Source: Rhodococcus sp. HNM0563 (GTDB lineage Bacteria > Actinomycetota > Actinomycetes > Mycobacteriales > Mycobacteriaceae). Taken from it: DNA of 64,000 bases. The stretch is taken from positions 62,001-126,000 of the forward strand of contig NZ_JAASAF010000011.1 of assembly GCF_012726195.1 (NCBI RefSeq). Reading direction: 5' to 3'. The first letter of the stretch is position 1; every line of letters starts with the position of its first letter. A program made the translations under genes and the position numbers. This document shows, one piece after another, positions 41,465-49,734 of this stretch. The notes under the pieces are model-generated. The model was not told the DNA's origin, searched no databases, and saw nothing but the letters and a program-made list of their open reading frames with translations.

Positions 41465-42085
41465 TCAGACGGTGGGGCGCAATGGCCATTCCCAGGTCTC
41501 ACCGTCTGTGATGAACGGGGCGTAGATCAGGGTCGAAGTATTCGCCGGTACCTCCAGCGCGAAGGTGAATTGATATTGCGAGGCGGGAGAGAACGACTGC
41601 GGTGTGCTGTTGAGGAAGCACATGAACGCGGGCGAGCTATTCAGACCTGCATGGGTAATGCCGGCGCTGTCGAGTGCGCGCCACTCGTGTTCGTTGAAAA
41701 TTCCGGGATACGTCGACAGGTCGTCGAGGGGCTCCTGGGCCGTGGCGACGCTCATGTCCACCATGAGGAACTTGCCCTTCTCGGGCATGACGGTCTGTCC
41801 AATGGAGCCGGTGCACGAATCGGCGAGTTCGAGGCTGGTGATGGCGAAAGAGATGTCGCAGACGCCGGTGTCGGGACTGCATCCGATCCCACCAGGCTGA
41901 CCAAGCTCCTTGAGGAAACCGCCACGCGGGCTTTTCGGCGGGGTGGAGGGGGCTGTCGTTGTGGCGTCGGCCGTAGGGGTGTCCAGTGAGGGAATCGAGG
42001 GGTTCGGTGCAGCCTCGCTGCCGCAGGCCGTGAGTGCACCGATGGCGGCTAGCCCGAGGGCAGCGAATCGAAACGCGGTCTTCAT
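41465..42085 (-). CDS. secreted lipoprotein, 206 aa
   Basis: An N-terminal signal (FRFAALGLAAIGALTAC) ends in a lipobox LTAC with Cys21, so the mature protein is lipid-anchored at the outer face of the membrane. A Thr/Pro-rich linker follows, then a beta-rich domain with paired cysteines (GCSPDTGVC, SCTGS) resembling DUF4352-type immunoglobulin-like lipoproteins (FLMVDMSVATAQEP). Role unknown; surface exposure would suit entry exclusion or signalling. It diverges from AbiEi, with 130 bp between. Confidence 0.75.
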   Translation of the reverse strand: MKTAFRFAALGLAAIGALTACGSEAAPNPSIPSLDTPTADATTTAPSTPPKSPRGGFLKELGQPGGIGCSPDTGVCDISFAITSLELADSCTGSIGQTVMPEKGKFLMVDMSVATAQEPLDDLSTYPGIFNEHEWRALDSAGITHAGLNSSPAFMCFLNSTPQSFSPASQYQFTFALEVPANTSTLIYAPFITDGETWEWPLRPTV

Positions 42086-42118
42086 ACATGGTGGATCGTT
42101 GGGTCGCCCGGAACGGTT

Positions 42119-42134
42119 ACCGGATTTGTCCGGT
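42119..42134. promoter_or_regulatory. inverted repeat between lipoprotein and abiEi
   Basis: ACCGGA, TTTG, TCCGGT: perfect 6-bp arms with a 4-bp centre. Possible operator in the divergent promoter region. Confidence 0.4.
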
Positions 42135-42160
42135 CTCGAGGGGCAGTGCTGGCCGTGAAG

Positions 42161-42182
42161 TCAGTCCCGATAACGTGACTGA
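42161..42182. promoter_or_regulatory. candidate AbiEi operator
   Basis: TCAGTC, 10 bp, GACTGA, 33 bp before the abiEi start. AbiEi antitoxins repress their own promoters by binding inverted repeats. Confidence 0.45.
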
Positions 42183-42215
42183 AATACCCGCCCCATAAGA
42201 GGGTACTTTTGCAGC

Positions 42216-42851
42216 ATGAACGGGACACGCTGGTTGACAATCGCAGCCGAACTCGCCACCACCCAATGGGGCCTGTTCACCACCGCCCAAGCCCGCGCCG
42301 CCGGCATGCACCCCAAGCACCTCGCCACCCTCGCCGACGCCGGCGCCATCCACCACGTCCGCCACGGCATCCACCGCATCCACGGCGCCCCCTGGCACCC
42401 CCACGAAGACCTCCGGGCAGCCTGGCTCGCACTCGACCCCACCCGCACCGCCGACGAACGCCTCACCGAAAACCCCATCACCGCAGCCGTCTCACACCGC
42501 AGTGCCGCCAAGGTCCTTCAGCTCGGCGACGTCGATGCAGACCACCTCGAGTTCACCCTCCCGCGCCGCCGCCAGACCAGACTGACCGACCAACGCTTCC
42601 ACGTCGGCACCCTCGCCTCCGACGACACCGAGCTCGTCGACGGCCTACCCGTCACCACCGCAGCACGCACCATCGACGACCTCGCCGCCGACCTCCTCGA
42701 CGGTGGCCACCTCGCCGGAATCATCCACACCGCAATCAGCACCGGACGACTCACCTACGACGCGGCCGCCACAATCCTCGACCGGCACTCCCGCCGCTAC
42801 GGCCACCCCCGCAACAACGGCCAGCGGCTGCTCGAGCATCTCCTCGCCTGA
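42216..42851 (+). CDS. abiEi: AbiEi-type antitoxin (type IV toxin-antitoxin)
   Basis: 211 aa. The N-terminal winged-helix (WGLFTTAQARAAGMHPKHLATL..AGAIHHVRHGIHRIHG) and LVDGLPVTTAARTIDDLAADLLDGGHLAGI are hallmarks of AbiEi antitoxins, which neutralise AbiEii and repress the operon. The AbiEii-like gene is 353 bp downstream rather than overlapping as usual, and has its own promoter. The ATG has no strong ribosome site. Confidence 0.8.
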   Translation: MNGTRWLTIAAELATTQWGLFTTAQARAAGMHPKHLATLADAGAIHHVRHGIHRIHGAPWHPHEDLRAAWLALDPTRTADERLTENPITAAVSHRSAAKVLQLGDVDADHLEFTLPRRRQTRLTDQRFHVGTLASDDTELVDGLPVTTAARTIDDLAADLLDGGHLAGIIHTAISTGRLTYDAAATILDRHSRRYGHPRNNGQRLLEHLLA

Positions 42852-43204
42852 CCAACACCCAGAGGTTCATCCTCGGGGCACACGGGGTCTACTCAATCGC
42901 CGGGAGACAACGGTAGACCGACCATCTCCTCGAACTCTGCCCGGCGATCGTCCTCCAACCTGTCCCAGACATCCCGGTACGAGTGCCACGGGATGCCATG
43001 GTGAATCCCAGCAGGCTCGCCCCAAAAGCCGACGTTCAACTGCTGTTACCGGCGACGCGGGAATGCACTGCAGCGTCATGAACTGTCGGTCCCCGCTGTC
43101 CGCGAACACGCTCACGCTCCCAGGAGACGCCGGCTATTCGTCGCCCTCCCGGACCGGAAACTGCACTGCAACACCGGGAACCACCGCCGCAGACGATTCC
43201 CTGC
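42852..43204 (+). promoter_or_regulatory. gap between abiEi and abiEii, with box and CGAT-type promoter
   Basis: GCTGTCC (43095-43101), TGCAACA (43167-43173), 17 bp, AGACGAT (43191-43197), only 7 bp before the abiEii ATG. A short minus-strand frame (42893-43039) occupies part of the gap. Confidence 0.6.
42893..43039 (-). CDS. possible small protein, 48 aa
   Basis: From TTG 43039 the frame reads FWGEPAGIHHGIPWHSYRD, then VWDRLEDDRRAEFEEMVGLP, which has the look of genuine protein. There is no ATG or GTG start and no ribosome site, and a stop lies just upstream, so it may be the tail of a lost gene. It lies antisense inside the abiEi-abiEii gap and may explain why those two genes are separated. 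Confidence 0.4.
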   Translation of the reverse strand: MNVGFWGEPAGIHHGIPWHSYRDVWDRLEDDRRAEFEEMVGLPLSPGD

Positions 43205-44116
43205 ATGACCCAGCGATACCGCAGCGCCGGCGCCTTCCACATGGCCCTGAACGCACGCATCAAGTCCGTAGCTGCTGCCACCGGCGCACCAGCCGCACAG
43301 GTCCGCCGCCAGTTCCTGGCTCAACGGTTCCTTGCCCGCGTGTTCGCCGACCCCACCGCTCCCTGGATCCTGACCGGCGGCACAGGCCTGCTGATCCGCC
43401 TCGCAGGCGCACGCCACAGCGAAGACCTCGACCTGCTCCACACCAGCCGCGGAACCGACGCCGCAACCGCCATCGCTGACCTGCGCGCCATCATCAACGC
43501 CACCGACGGTCTCGACCCGATCCGGTTCACCATCAGCGTCCCGACCACCCTGCACGGCCTCACCGGCGGTGCCACCGTGCGCGTCAGCGCACACCTTGGC
43601 ACGACTGCCGCCGGGAACTTCCCCGTCGACCTGGTCGTCGGCCGCAGCACCGTCGGTCACATCGAACGCCTCGCTCCGGCACCGGTCCTCGACCTCGACG
43701 GCCTCACACCCACGCCCGCGATCGCCCTCTATCCCATCGCGGACCAGCTGGCCGACAAGATCGCCGCGACCTACTTCCGCTACGGCCCGCGTCGCTCGCC
43801 GTCGACCCGCTTCCACGACCTGGTCGATCTGCTGTTCATCGTCACCCATTGCGCCATCCCCGCCGCCGACACCCATGCGGCGCTCACCAGCGAATTCCGC
43901 CGTCGACAGATGCCCGCCGTCACAGCCATATCCGTACCCGGCGACCGCTGGCATGACGGCTACCGTCGCACCGCTCGACTCGCTGGACTCCCCTCCGAGT
44001 ACACCGATCTCGACCACGCCCTCGCGACGGTGGGCGCGTGCCTGAACCCACTGCTCGACAGCACCCGCACCACCGGCACGTGGTGCCCGGACGCTGGCGC
44101 CTGGCTCGACGACTAA
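43205..44116 (+). CDS. abiEii: AbiEii/AbiGii-type nucleotidyltransferase toxin
   Basis: 303 aa. WILTGGTGLLIRL (Gly58-Gly59) and SEDLDLL (Asp74, Asp76) are the nucleotide- and metal-binding motifs of DNA polymerase beta-like nucleotidyltransferases of the AbiEii family. Such toxins transfer nucleotides, in studied cases to tRNA, and stop growth during phage infection. The ATG lies 7 bp after the -10 of its own promoter, predicting a leaderless mRNA. Independent control of toxin and antitoxin is unusual. Confidence 0.82.
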   Translation: MTQRYRSAGAFHMALNARIKSVAAATGAPAAQVRRQFLAQRFLARVFADPTAPWILTGGTGLLIRLAGARHSEDLDLLHTSRGTDAATAIADLRAIINATDGLDPIRFTISVPTTLHGLTGGATVRVSAHLGTTAAGNFPVDLVVGRSTVGHIERLAPAPVLDLDGLTPTPAIALYPIADQLADKIAATYFRYGPRRSPSTRFHDLVDLLFIVTHCAIPAADTHAALTSEFRRRQMPAVTAISVPGDRWHDGYRRTARLAGLPSEYTDLDHALATVGACLNPLLDSTRTTGTWCPDAGAWLDD

Positions 44117-44160
44117 CCGTCCCGGGGCTCACGCCCGGCACCCTCCCGGCCAGCACTCAC

Positions 44161-44249
44161 GCTGTCCGACACCCTCGCACGTGGCGAATGCCCAAACCAG
44201 CACTGCACAGATCGCCGCTGCAACAACGGAACTCGGCGCACGAGACGGT
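44161..44249 (+). promoter_or_regulatory. GCTGTCCG box and ECF-like promoter
   Basis: GCTGTCC (44161-44167), TGCAACA (44219-44225), 17 bp, AGACGGT (44243-44249); 36 bp before the ATG at 44286. Confidence 0.6.
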
Positions 44250-44285
44250 GAAACCGCACCGCCGCCCTAACACCAGGAGCCGACC

Positions 44286-44672
44286 ATGACCCTGTCGCTG
44301 ATCATCCCGATGGCCGCATTCGTCGCCGCTGCCGGCATCGGAGCCCGCAAGTGGCTCTACGTCCCCTTGGTGCTGCTCGCGATCCCCGCGCCCGCAGTCG
44401 CCACGGTCCTCGCCTCGATTGCCCTGGTCTGGCTCGCTCGCCGCTACGCCGCCAACGCTCGCCCCATCGCCTCCAGCATCCTCGCCGCAATTTCCCTCAT
44501 TGGCTGGTTCATCGGCACCGGTCCCAGTCTGCAGGGCTACGGCGCGTTCTCGCTGCTCCTGATCCTCGTTGGCCTCGCCCTCACCGCGGTATCCCTCATC
44601 CGAATCACCGGCGCGGATATGGAACCCCAACCTGAGGTCGCGTCGAAGTCAGCCACCGAGTCCAACGCCTGA
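44286..44672 (+). CDS. small membrane protein, 128 aa
   Basis: About four hydrophobic segments: LSLIIPMAAFVAAAGI, LYVPLVLLAIPAPAVATVL, SILAAISLIGWFIG and GAFSLLLILVGLALTAV, then a charged cytoplasmic tail. No signal peptide or known family. The ATG follows AGGAG. It has its own promoter and may be cotranscribed with the GNAT gene 107 bp downstream. Confidence 0.68.
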   Translation: MTLSLIIPMAAFVAAAGIGARKWLYVPLVLLAIPAPAVATVLASIALVWLARRYAANARPIASSILAAISLIGWFIGTGPSLQGYGAFSLLLILVGLALTAVSLIRITGADMEPQPEVASKSATESNA

Positions 44673-44779
44673 CCTCCGGCCTGGCCGCCAATTGATGAAC
44701 CAGCGCCGACAACCGGGATTGGCCATGGGTTCTGTCCAACCAATGCGAGAACCCCAGCACCAGCGAGGACGATGGACCG

Positions 44780-45259
44780 ATGCCATACGAACCCATGACC
44801 CTGACCACCGCCGATGCAGGGCAACTGCTGACCCTCCAACGCGCCGCTTACGTCGCCGAAGCGCAGGCCCACCGAGACCTCGAACTCCCACCGCTGACCG
44901 AAACCCTCGACGAACTGATCACCGAACTCGTCCAGCCCGCGGTCACCGCATTAGGCATCCGCGACGACACCGGACGCCTCATCGCTGCCGTCCGCCTCCC
45001 CCGCATGAACCACGAACCCCATGCGGCCGAACTTGGCCGCCTCGTCGCACCCGACCAGCAAGGTCGCGGCCTTGGCACCCAACTTCTTCACCATGCCGAG
45101 ATGCACCTGCAACCGCGAGTGACCGAACTACGACTGTTCACCGGTGAACACAGCGAAGCCAACCTGCGCCTGTACGGAGGACACGGTTACCGCAAAACCG
45201 GGCGCACGCCGACCCCCGCCGGCTACGCCCTGATCCACCTCACCAAGCACCTCAACTGA
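44780..45259 (+). CDS. GNAT-family N-acetyltransferase
   Basis: 159 aa. The acetyl-CoA pyrophosphate loop APDQQGRGLGTQLL (motif A), the preceding strand AAELGRLV and the following LRLFTGEHSEANLRLYGGHGYRKTG are typical GNAT features. The substrate is unknown; candidates are small amines, antibiotics or protein N-termini. The ATG at 44780 follows GAGGACG. It has no individual promoter copy. Confidence 0.82.
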   Translation: MPYEPMTLTTADAGQLLTLQRAAYVAEAQAHRDLELPPLTETLDELITELVQPAVTALGIRDDTGRLIAAVRLPRMNHEPHAAELGRLVAPDQQGRGLGTQLLHHAEMHLQPRVTELRLFTGEHSEANLRLYGGHGYRKTGRTPTPAGYALIHLTKHLN

Positions 45260-45339
45260 CCGCTGTTCACCCACGCGAAGCCGGTGGTGGCTGGCCACGG
45301 GATCGGGATCACGCGCAGCCAGCCCGAGACCTCCAACGA

Positions 45340-45663
45340 TCAGAGTTCGCCCGCAACGTCGGCTCGGTAGTGCCTGTTGCTGTCGTCGAGAACCTCATCC
45401 CAGTCGACCCCAACCGCATCCGTGAGATGGTGCAGATCAACAAGCAGATCGAGGACCCCGATCTTCAGATCCTCACCGGCATCGCCGACCAGCCGCATGT
45501 AGTCGGCGAGCACTCCCACGACGTTCAGCGCCCGCACCGCGTTCGCCTCCGCCGGATCCTCGATCTCGTAGCAACGGGGCGTCTGACTGTGAAGGACCAT
45601 CGCCTTCGCGAGATCCTCGACAGATTCCGCAGCCCGCAACGTGGGCAATGCCTTCACCGGCAT
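45340..45663 (-). CDS. hypothetical helical protein, 107 aa
   Basis: The C-terminal two thirds (VVGVLADYMRLVGDAGEDLK, then IGVLDLLVDLHHLTDAVGVD) are helical and acidic, reminiscent of MazG-like or small phage helper proteins, but no catalytic motif is certain. ATG 45663 lies 40 bp after a CGAT-type ECF-like promoter on the minus strand. It is divergent from the primase gene. Confidence 0.62.
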   Translation of the reverse strand: MPVKALPTLRAAESVEDLAKAMVLHSQTPRCYEIEDPAEANAVRALNVVGVLADYMRLVGDAGEDLKIGVLDLLVDLHHLTDAVGVDWDEVLDDSNRHYRADVAGEL

Positions 45664-45703
45664 GGGTCCTCCAGATTTCGTAGTGATCGAGAATGACGGC
45701 ACC

Positions 45704-45734
45704 ATCGTCGAATCCGTACCTGCCTGGTGTTTCA
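45704..45734 (-). promoter_or_regulatory. CGAT-type ECF-like promoter
   Basis: Minus strand TGAAACA (45728-45734), 17 bp, CGACGAT (45704-45710); 40 bp before the ATG at 45663. Confidence 0.62.
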
Positions 45735-45914
45735 CACCCCATCCCTGCTGCACACTGCCAGTGCTGCGCTGCCGGCCGCGGAGGCGTCTCTGGCAATCGG
45801 TCGGCGTGGTGAAGCCCGACCGTACGGTGGCCTCCGCCGCTTGGAGCACCATCAAGCGAGCGTCGAGCGGGGCCACCAGCTGGCTCTCGGCGCGGTAACC
45901 GTGAGGAGCGTTGC

Positions 45915-47657
45915 ATGAGGATCCCCGATGACACCCTCGAACAGATCCGGGAGCGGGCCAGGATCGACGAGATCGTCGCCCGCTATACGCGTCTGGTTCC
46001 TGCATCCAGGGGAGAGGCGAAGGGCTGCTGTCCGCTCCCGGACCATGACGAAAGGACGCCCTCGTTCTACGTCAACCCCGGAACCGGGGTCTTTCACTGC
46101 TTCGGGTGCGACCGAGGCGGGGATGTAATCACCTTTCTCGAACTCGTCGAGCAGCTCACCTTCCGTGAAGCGGTCGAACAGCTCGCCGAACAGGTTGGGG
46201 CGGCGATCCTGACCGACCGCGAGCAGGCACACCGCAGCAGCACAGAAGGGACACCGAAACTGCTGCGTGCAGCCCTAGAGATCGCCGCCGAGGTGTACGC
46301 AACCGCGATCACTGACGACCCCGCCGCCGCGTCTGCCCGTGAGTACCTGACCGAGCGCGGCTTCACCGACGCGCACATCCGTCAGTGGGGGATCGGCTTC
46401 GCACCTCGCGGCCGCACCACGGTCCTCGGCGCACACCTGGCCACCCGCGGGCTGCCCGCGAATGCTGGACACGATGCCGGGCTCATCCGTCGGGGCCGGG
46501 CCGGTCAGCCCTACGACACCTTCGCCGGCCGACTGATCTGGCCCCTGCGCGACCCGCAGGGCCGCATCGTCGGGCTCGCCGGTCGCAGCCTCGATGACCC
46601 CGGCCACAACCCCGACCGCTACCGCAAATACGTCAACAGCGACGACAGTGCTCTGTTCCGCAAGTCCGACACGCTTTTCGGGCTTGCAGCCGCACGACCC
46701 GCCATCGTCAGGCAGCGACGCGTGATCGTCGTCGAGGGATACACCGACGTCATGGCAGTGGCAGCCGCCGGACATCCCGAGGTCGTCGGTGTGTGCGGCA
46801 CCGCTTTCACCGCGACACACGCACGACTGCTGTCCAGACTCCTCGGGTCCGACGGAGAGATCGTCGTGATGTTCGACGCGGACGATGCGGGCCAGACCGC
46901 CGCCTGGAAGATCGCTGTCGCCTGCCACCAGTTCGCGACGGTCACCCTCGCAGTTCCGGGGGAGCGCGGTTCGGACCCGTGTCAGCTGCGCGCCGATCAC
47001 GGCGACCAAGCCGTAAGGGACGCCGTAAACGCACGTCAACCTCTGATTCGGCAGATGCTCGGCCGCCTCCTCGCCGACGCAGACAGCCCCGAGAGGGCGG
47101 CCGTGGCCGCGCGCCGCGCGACAGCCATGCTCGACGAACTCGCCGACGACATCCTGATCCTGCGGTACCGGCGATGGCTCGCAGGCGAACTCGGGATCCC
47201 CGTGGGGCAACTCAACGTCAACGCCCCACCCCCTACGGCCACGTCTCCCACCGTCACCCCCCTCGAGCACCTGGACTGCATCCGGGATCTCGCGGCCCAG
47301 CTCGTCGACGACCCGACGCTGTGGAGCCGTCTGCGACTACCTGACGTGCTCGAACCCGCGGACCTGCTGCCCGAGCGGTACTGCGCCGTCGTCGAGCGCG
47401 CCGCAGCCGCCCCGACGGACACCCCGGATCGGTGGGCCTGGCTGCTGTCCACCGCTCCTGACGAGACAGCGCGCGCCGCAGTGACGGCACTACGGGCCGG
47501 CACGCCGGACCAGCGGGAACCGATGCGAGCGGTGAGCGAATGCGCGCGAGTTTACGGTCCGGCGCGGTTGGCTGCAGTGCGCTCGAATCCAACCGACCCC
47601 GCCTCGATTGGCAGGTTCGCCCAGCTGGCAGCGGGCCTGTCCCGCGTCATGCGGTGA
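45915..47657 (+). CDS. DnaG-type DNA primase
   Basis: 580 aa. An N-terminal CHC2-type zinc-binding domain (CCPLPDHDERTPSFY..FHCFGCDRGGD) has two extra residues between the first Cys and the His. The catalytic Toprim domain has E274GYTD and the metal motif D321-A-D323. The N-terminal core region (YLTERGFTDAHIRQWGIGFAP) is also typical. The C-terminal helicase-binding part is divergent. It should make RNA primers for element replication, pointing to replicative autonomy. The ATG follows GAGGAG. No replicative helicase was seen here. Confidence 0.88.
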   Translation: MRIPDDTLEQIRERARIDEIVARYTRLVPASRGEAKGCCPLPDHDERTPSFYVNPGTGVFHCFGCDRGGDVITFLELVEQLTFREAVEQLAEQVGAAILTDREQAHRSSTEGTPKLLRAALEIAAEVYATAITDDPAAASAREYLTERGFTDAHIRQWGIGFAPRGRTTVLGAHLATRGLPANAGHDAGLIRRGRAGQPYDTFAGRLIWPLRDPQGRIVGLAGRSLDDPGHNPDRYRKYVNSDDSALFRKSDTLFGLAAARPAIVRQRRVIVVEGYTDVMAVAAAGHPEVVGVCGTAFTATHARLLSRLLGSDGEIVVMFDADDAGQTAAWKIAVACHQFATVTLAVPGERGSDPCQLRADHGDQAVRDAVNARQPLIRQMLGRLLADADSPERAAVAARRATAMLDELADDILILRYRRWLAGELGIPVGQLNVNAPPPTATSPTVTPLEHLDCIRDLAAQLVDDPTLWSRLRLPDVLEPADLLPERYCAVVERAAAAPTDTPDRWAWLLSTAPDETARAAVTALRAGTPDQREPMRAVSECARVYGPARLAAVRSNPTDPASIGRFAQLAAGLSRVMR

Positions 47658-47680
47658 ACTCGACGTCGGGCGAGACAGAC

Positions 47681-47712
47681 TGAAACACCGGGGAGTTGGT
47701 GTCGGCATCGTT
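47681..47712 (+). promoter_or_regulatory. ECF-like promoter
   Basis: TGAAACA (47681-47687), 18 bp, CATCGTT (47706-47712); 51 bp before the ATG at 47764. Confidence 0.6.
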
Positions 47713-47763
47713 GCTTACGTTCGGAACAACGATCGAGAACGCACCTACCGGAAGGACCTACCG

Positions 47764-48447
47764 ATGACCACAGGATTCACCACGCCCCGCAGTCGCGGTC
47801 GGCGCAGCCCCGTCAAGCCGATCGGTTCGACACGATCCGCGGCCGTCGCGCCGGCAGAGGAGCCGACGCCCAGCGTCGACCCGACACCGACCACGTCCGA
47901 GAACGCGCCGACCGTGACCGAAACCGCCGCTGCATCCACCGCGCCCGCGGACCCCGCACCCGAGCCGGCACTGCCGACCCCGGACCCCGAGCCCATCCGC
48001 GCCGTCCCGCAGACCTCCACGCCCGGCCCGGAGCCGACTGCAGAAGCACCGGCCGCACCGGTGCAGGAGCAGCCGAACCCCACCGAGCCCGAGTCCGAGC
48101 CCGCGAAGCCGCGGACCGCCGCTCCCACGCCGGAGCAGCCCGCAGCCCAGTCTCCGGTCGCCCAGCCGAGACCGGAGCAGGAGCCGGAGCAGCCCGCGCC
48201 GCTGCCGACGGAAACCTCGCGAACCTCCCACCACCCCTCTGCCGCCAACCCCCTCGTCGTGATCTGGGACGGAACCGTCAGCTACGCCAGCTCCGCGGTC
48301 CACGTGCTCGACCTCGACGCCGCCGCACGCGCCGACAACGCACACGACGTCCTCGACGCCATCACTGCGCTCAAGGACGCCGCCACCGACGGCCCGGTCG
48401 AAGAGCTGGTCAACACCCTGTTCGGCATCCTGCGTTCCAAGGTCTGA
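47764..48447 (+). CDS. Pro/Glu-rich disordered protein, 227 aa
   Basis: Residues 1-160 are low-complexity, rich in Pro, Glu, Thr and Ala, and surely disordered. The last 65 residues (PLVVIWDGTVSYASSAVHVL, then AHDVLDAITALKDAA) look folded and acidic. No membrane span or signal peptide. The ATG follows GGAAGGA. It may be a tether or scaffold; function unknown. Confidence 0.65.
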   Translation: MTTGFTTPRSRGRRSPVKPIGSTRSAAVAPAEEPTPSVDPTPTTSENAPTVTETAAASTAPADPAPEPALPTPDPEPIRAVPQTSTPGPEPTAEAPAAPVQEQPNPTEPESEPAKPRTAAPTPEQPAAQSPVAQPRPEQEPEQPAPLPTETSRTSHHPSAANPLVVIWDGTVSYASSAVHVLDLDAAARADNAHDVLDAITALKDAATDGPVEELVNTLFGILRSKV

Positions 48448-48463
48448 GCAACAGCCGCAGCGC

Positions 48464-48488
48464 CGGCCCGCCGCGTCGTGGCGGGCCG
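48464..48488 (+). terminator. 9-bp hairpin terminator
   Basis: CGGCCCGCC and GGCGGGCCG around GCGTCGT, 16 bp after the stop. Confidence 0.65.
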
Positions 48489-48521
48489 AAACTACCCTAT
48501 GGGCTCACGGAAGGAACACCC

Positions 48522-49004
48522 ATGATCACCGTCAGCGCGAACCCCGCGACGGTCGCCAGCTTCGCGGCATACCTGATCGCCGACGAAGACCGGATCGACC
48601 GTCTGCTCCCCAAAGATCCGTGGTTTCACCACGGCTCCGCCTACCTCGACAGCGCGTACGGCATCCTCTACGAATTCCTCACCGGGGATTGGCGGATGCT
48701 GCCCCCAACCGATCCGGCCCTCGACGTGCATGGTGCGGTCGCTGGCACAGCCCTCGAGGTCTCCGTCGAACTCGTCGGGCCCGAACCGAACGAGCAATCC
48801 CTCAGCGGCGTCGTATACCTCGACCTCCCGAACATCGACACCATCCGACTCGCGTTGCCGAACGTCTCCCGCGACACCGACGTGTTCTCCGCCCGACACC
48901 TGTACGACCAGGCGGCACAGATCAGCCATGTGATCGCAACACTGTGCGAACTCGTCAACCGGGCACTCAAGCCGGTATCGGCACTTCTCGACACCGCGGC
49001 CTGA
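48522..49004 (+). CDS. hypothetical protein, 160 aa
   Basis: Soluble acidic protein with SFAAYLIADEDRIDRLLPKD near the N-terminus and a helical end (AAQISHVIATLCELVNRAL). No known family. The ATG has a good GGAAGGA. No clear promoter copy was found between the upstream terminator and this gene. Confidence 0.65.
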   Translation: MITVSANPATVASFAAYLIADEDRIDRLLPKDPWFHHGSAYLDSAYGILYEFLTGDWRMLPPTDPALDVHGAVAGTALEVSVELVGPEPNEQSLSGVVYLDLPNIDTIRLALPNVSRDTDVFSARHLYDQAAQISHVIATLCELVNRALKPVSALLDTAA

Positions 49005-49018
49005 CAGCCCACGAGGCC

Positions 49019-49049
49019 TGAAACACCTGCCATCACAGTCCATAACGTT
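49019..49049 (+). promoter_or_regulatory. ECF-like promoter, consensus copy
   Basis: TGAAACA (49019-49025), 17 bp, TAACGTT (49043-49049); 34 bp before the ATG at 49084. Confidence 0.75.
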
Positions 49050-49083
49050 CGGGACGAACCAACAACCTCCCGAAAGGACTCCC

Positions 49084-49587
49084 ATGGCAACCGTGACCCT
49101 GCCCGCGACGGAATTGCCCATCCCGGACCTCGACTGGTCCATCGCCTCCTTCAAGGGCCACCTGACTTCCGACGGCGTCGCGTACGTCGCGAGTCTGCGG
49201 CGCAAGGGCAAGAAGGTCGCCAACGTCGAGCACGACGGCCGTGGCGGCACCGTGATGGTGTTCTGGGCAACGGCCGCGCAGGAACACCGCGAGGCATGGG
49301 ACCGGTGGGTGGCCGACTACCAGAGCCTGCACCCCGAGGACGCTGCCTACGAACCCGAGGGCATCGCGATCGAGTCGCTGATCAACGAGTACGAGGTCGC
49401 GGCGCAGCTCCGGCGCGCGGCACGCCGCGAGACGCCCGTCCTTCGCCCCGGCGAAACCGTCCTCAACTCCGGCGGCTACACCACGCTCCGTGGTCTCGCC
49501 GACTCACCCGGTGTGAAGGCACACCTGGAGAAGCCCGAGAACGAGTTCGATCGGTTCTGGGACGGGAAGATCTGGGTCCAGTTGTGA
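49084..49587 (+). CDS. hypothetical protein, 167 aa
   Basis: Begins with strand-like ASFKGHLTSDGVAYVASLRR and GGTVMVFWATAAQEHREAWD. The C-terminus ends FWDGKIWVQL. The ATG follows AAAGGA. It has one of the best promoter copies and a 17-bp perfect terminator, so it is expressed as a monocistronic cassette. Function unknown. Confidence 0.7.
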   Translation: MATVTLPATELPIPDLDWSIASFKGHLTSDGVAYVASLRRKGKKVANVEHDGRGGTVMVFWATAAQEHREAWDRWVADYQSLHPEDAAYEPEGIAIESLINEYEVAAQLRRAARRETPVLRPGETVLNSGGYTTLRGLADSPGVKAHLEKPENEFDRFWDGKIWVQL

Positions 49588-49591
49588 GCAA

Positions 49592-49632
49592 AACGGCCCG
49601 GTGACAAGCGAATTTCTTGTCACCGGGCCGTT
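49592..49632 (+). terminator. 17-bp perfect hairpin terminator
   Basis: AACGGCCCGGTGACAAG and CTTGTCACCGGGCCGTT around CGAATTT, 4 bp after the stop, followed by CTCATTTG. Confidence 0.9.
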
Positions 49633-49734
49633 CTCATTTGCGTCGCCGCCGTCTGGATAACCAGCGACGTAGCCTCACGCACCGAGTCCACCGGAAGCTT
49701 CCCGTCCGGTGACCCCCTACGACAGGAGACGAAC

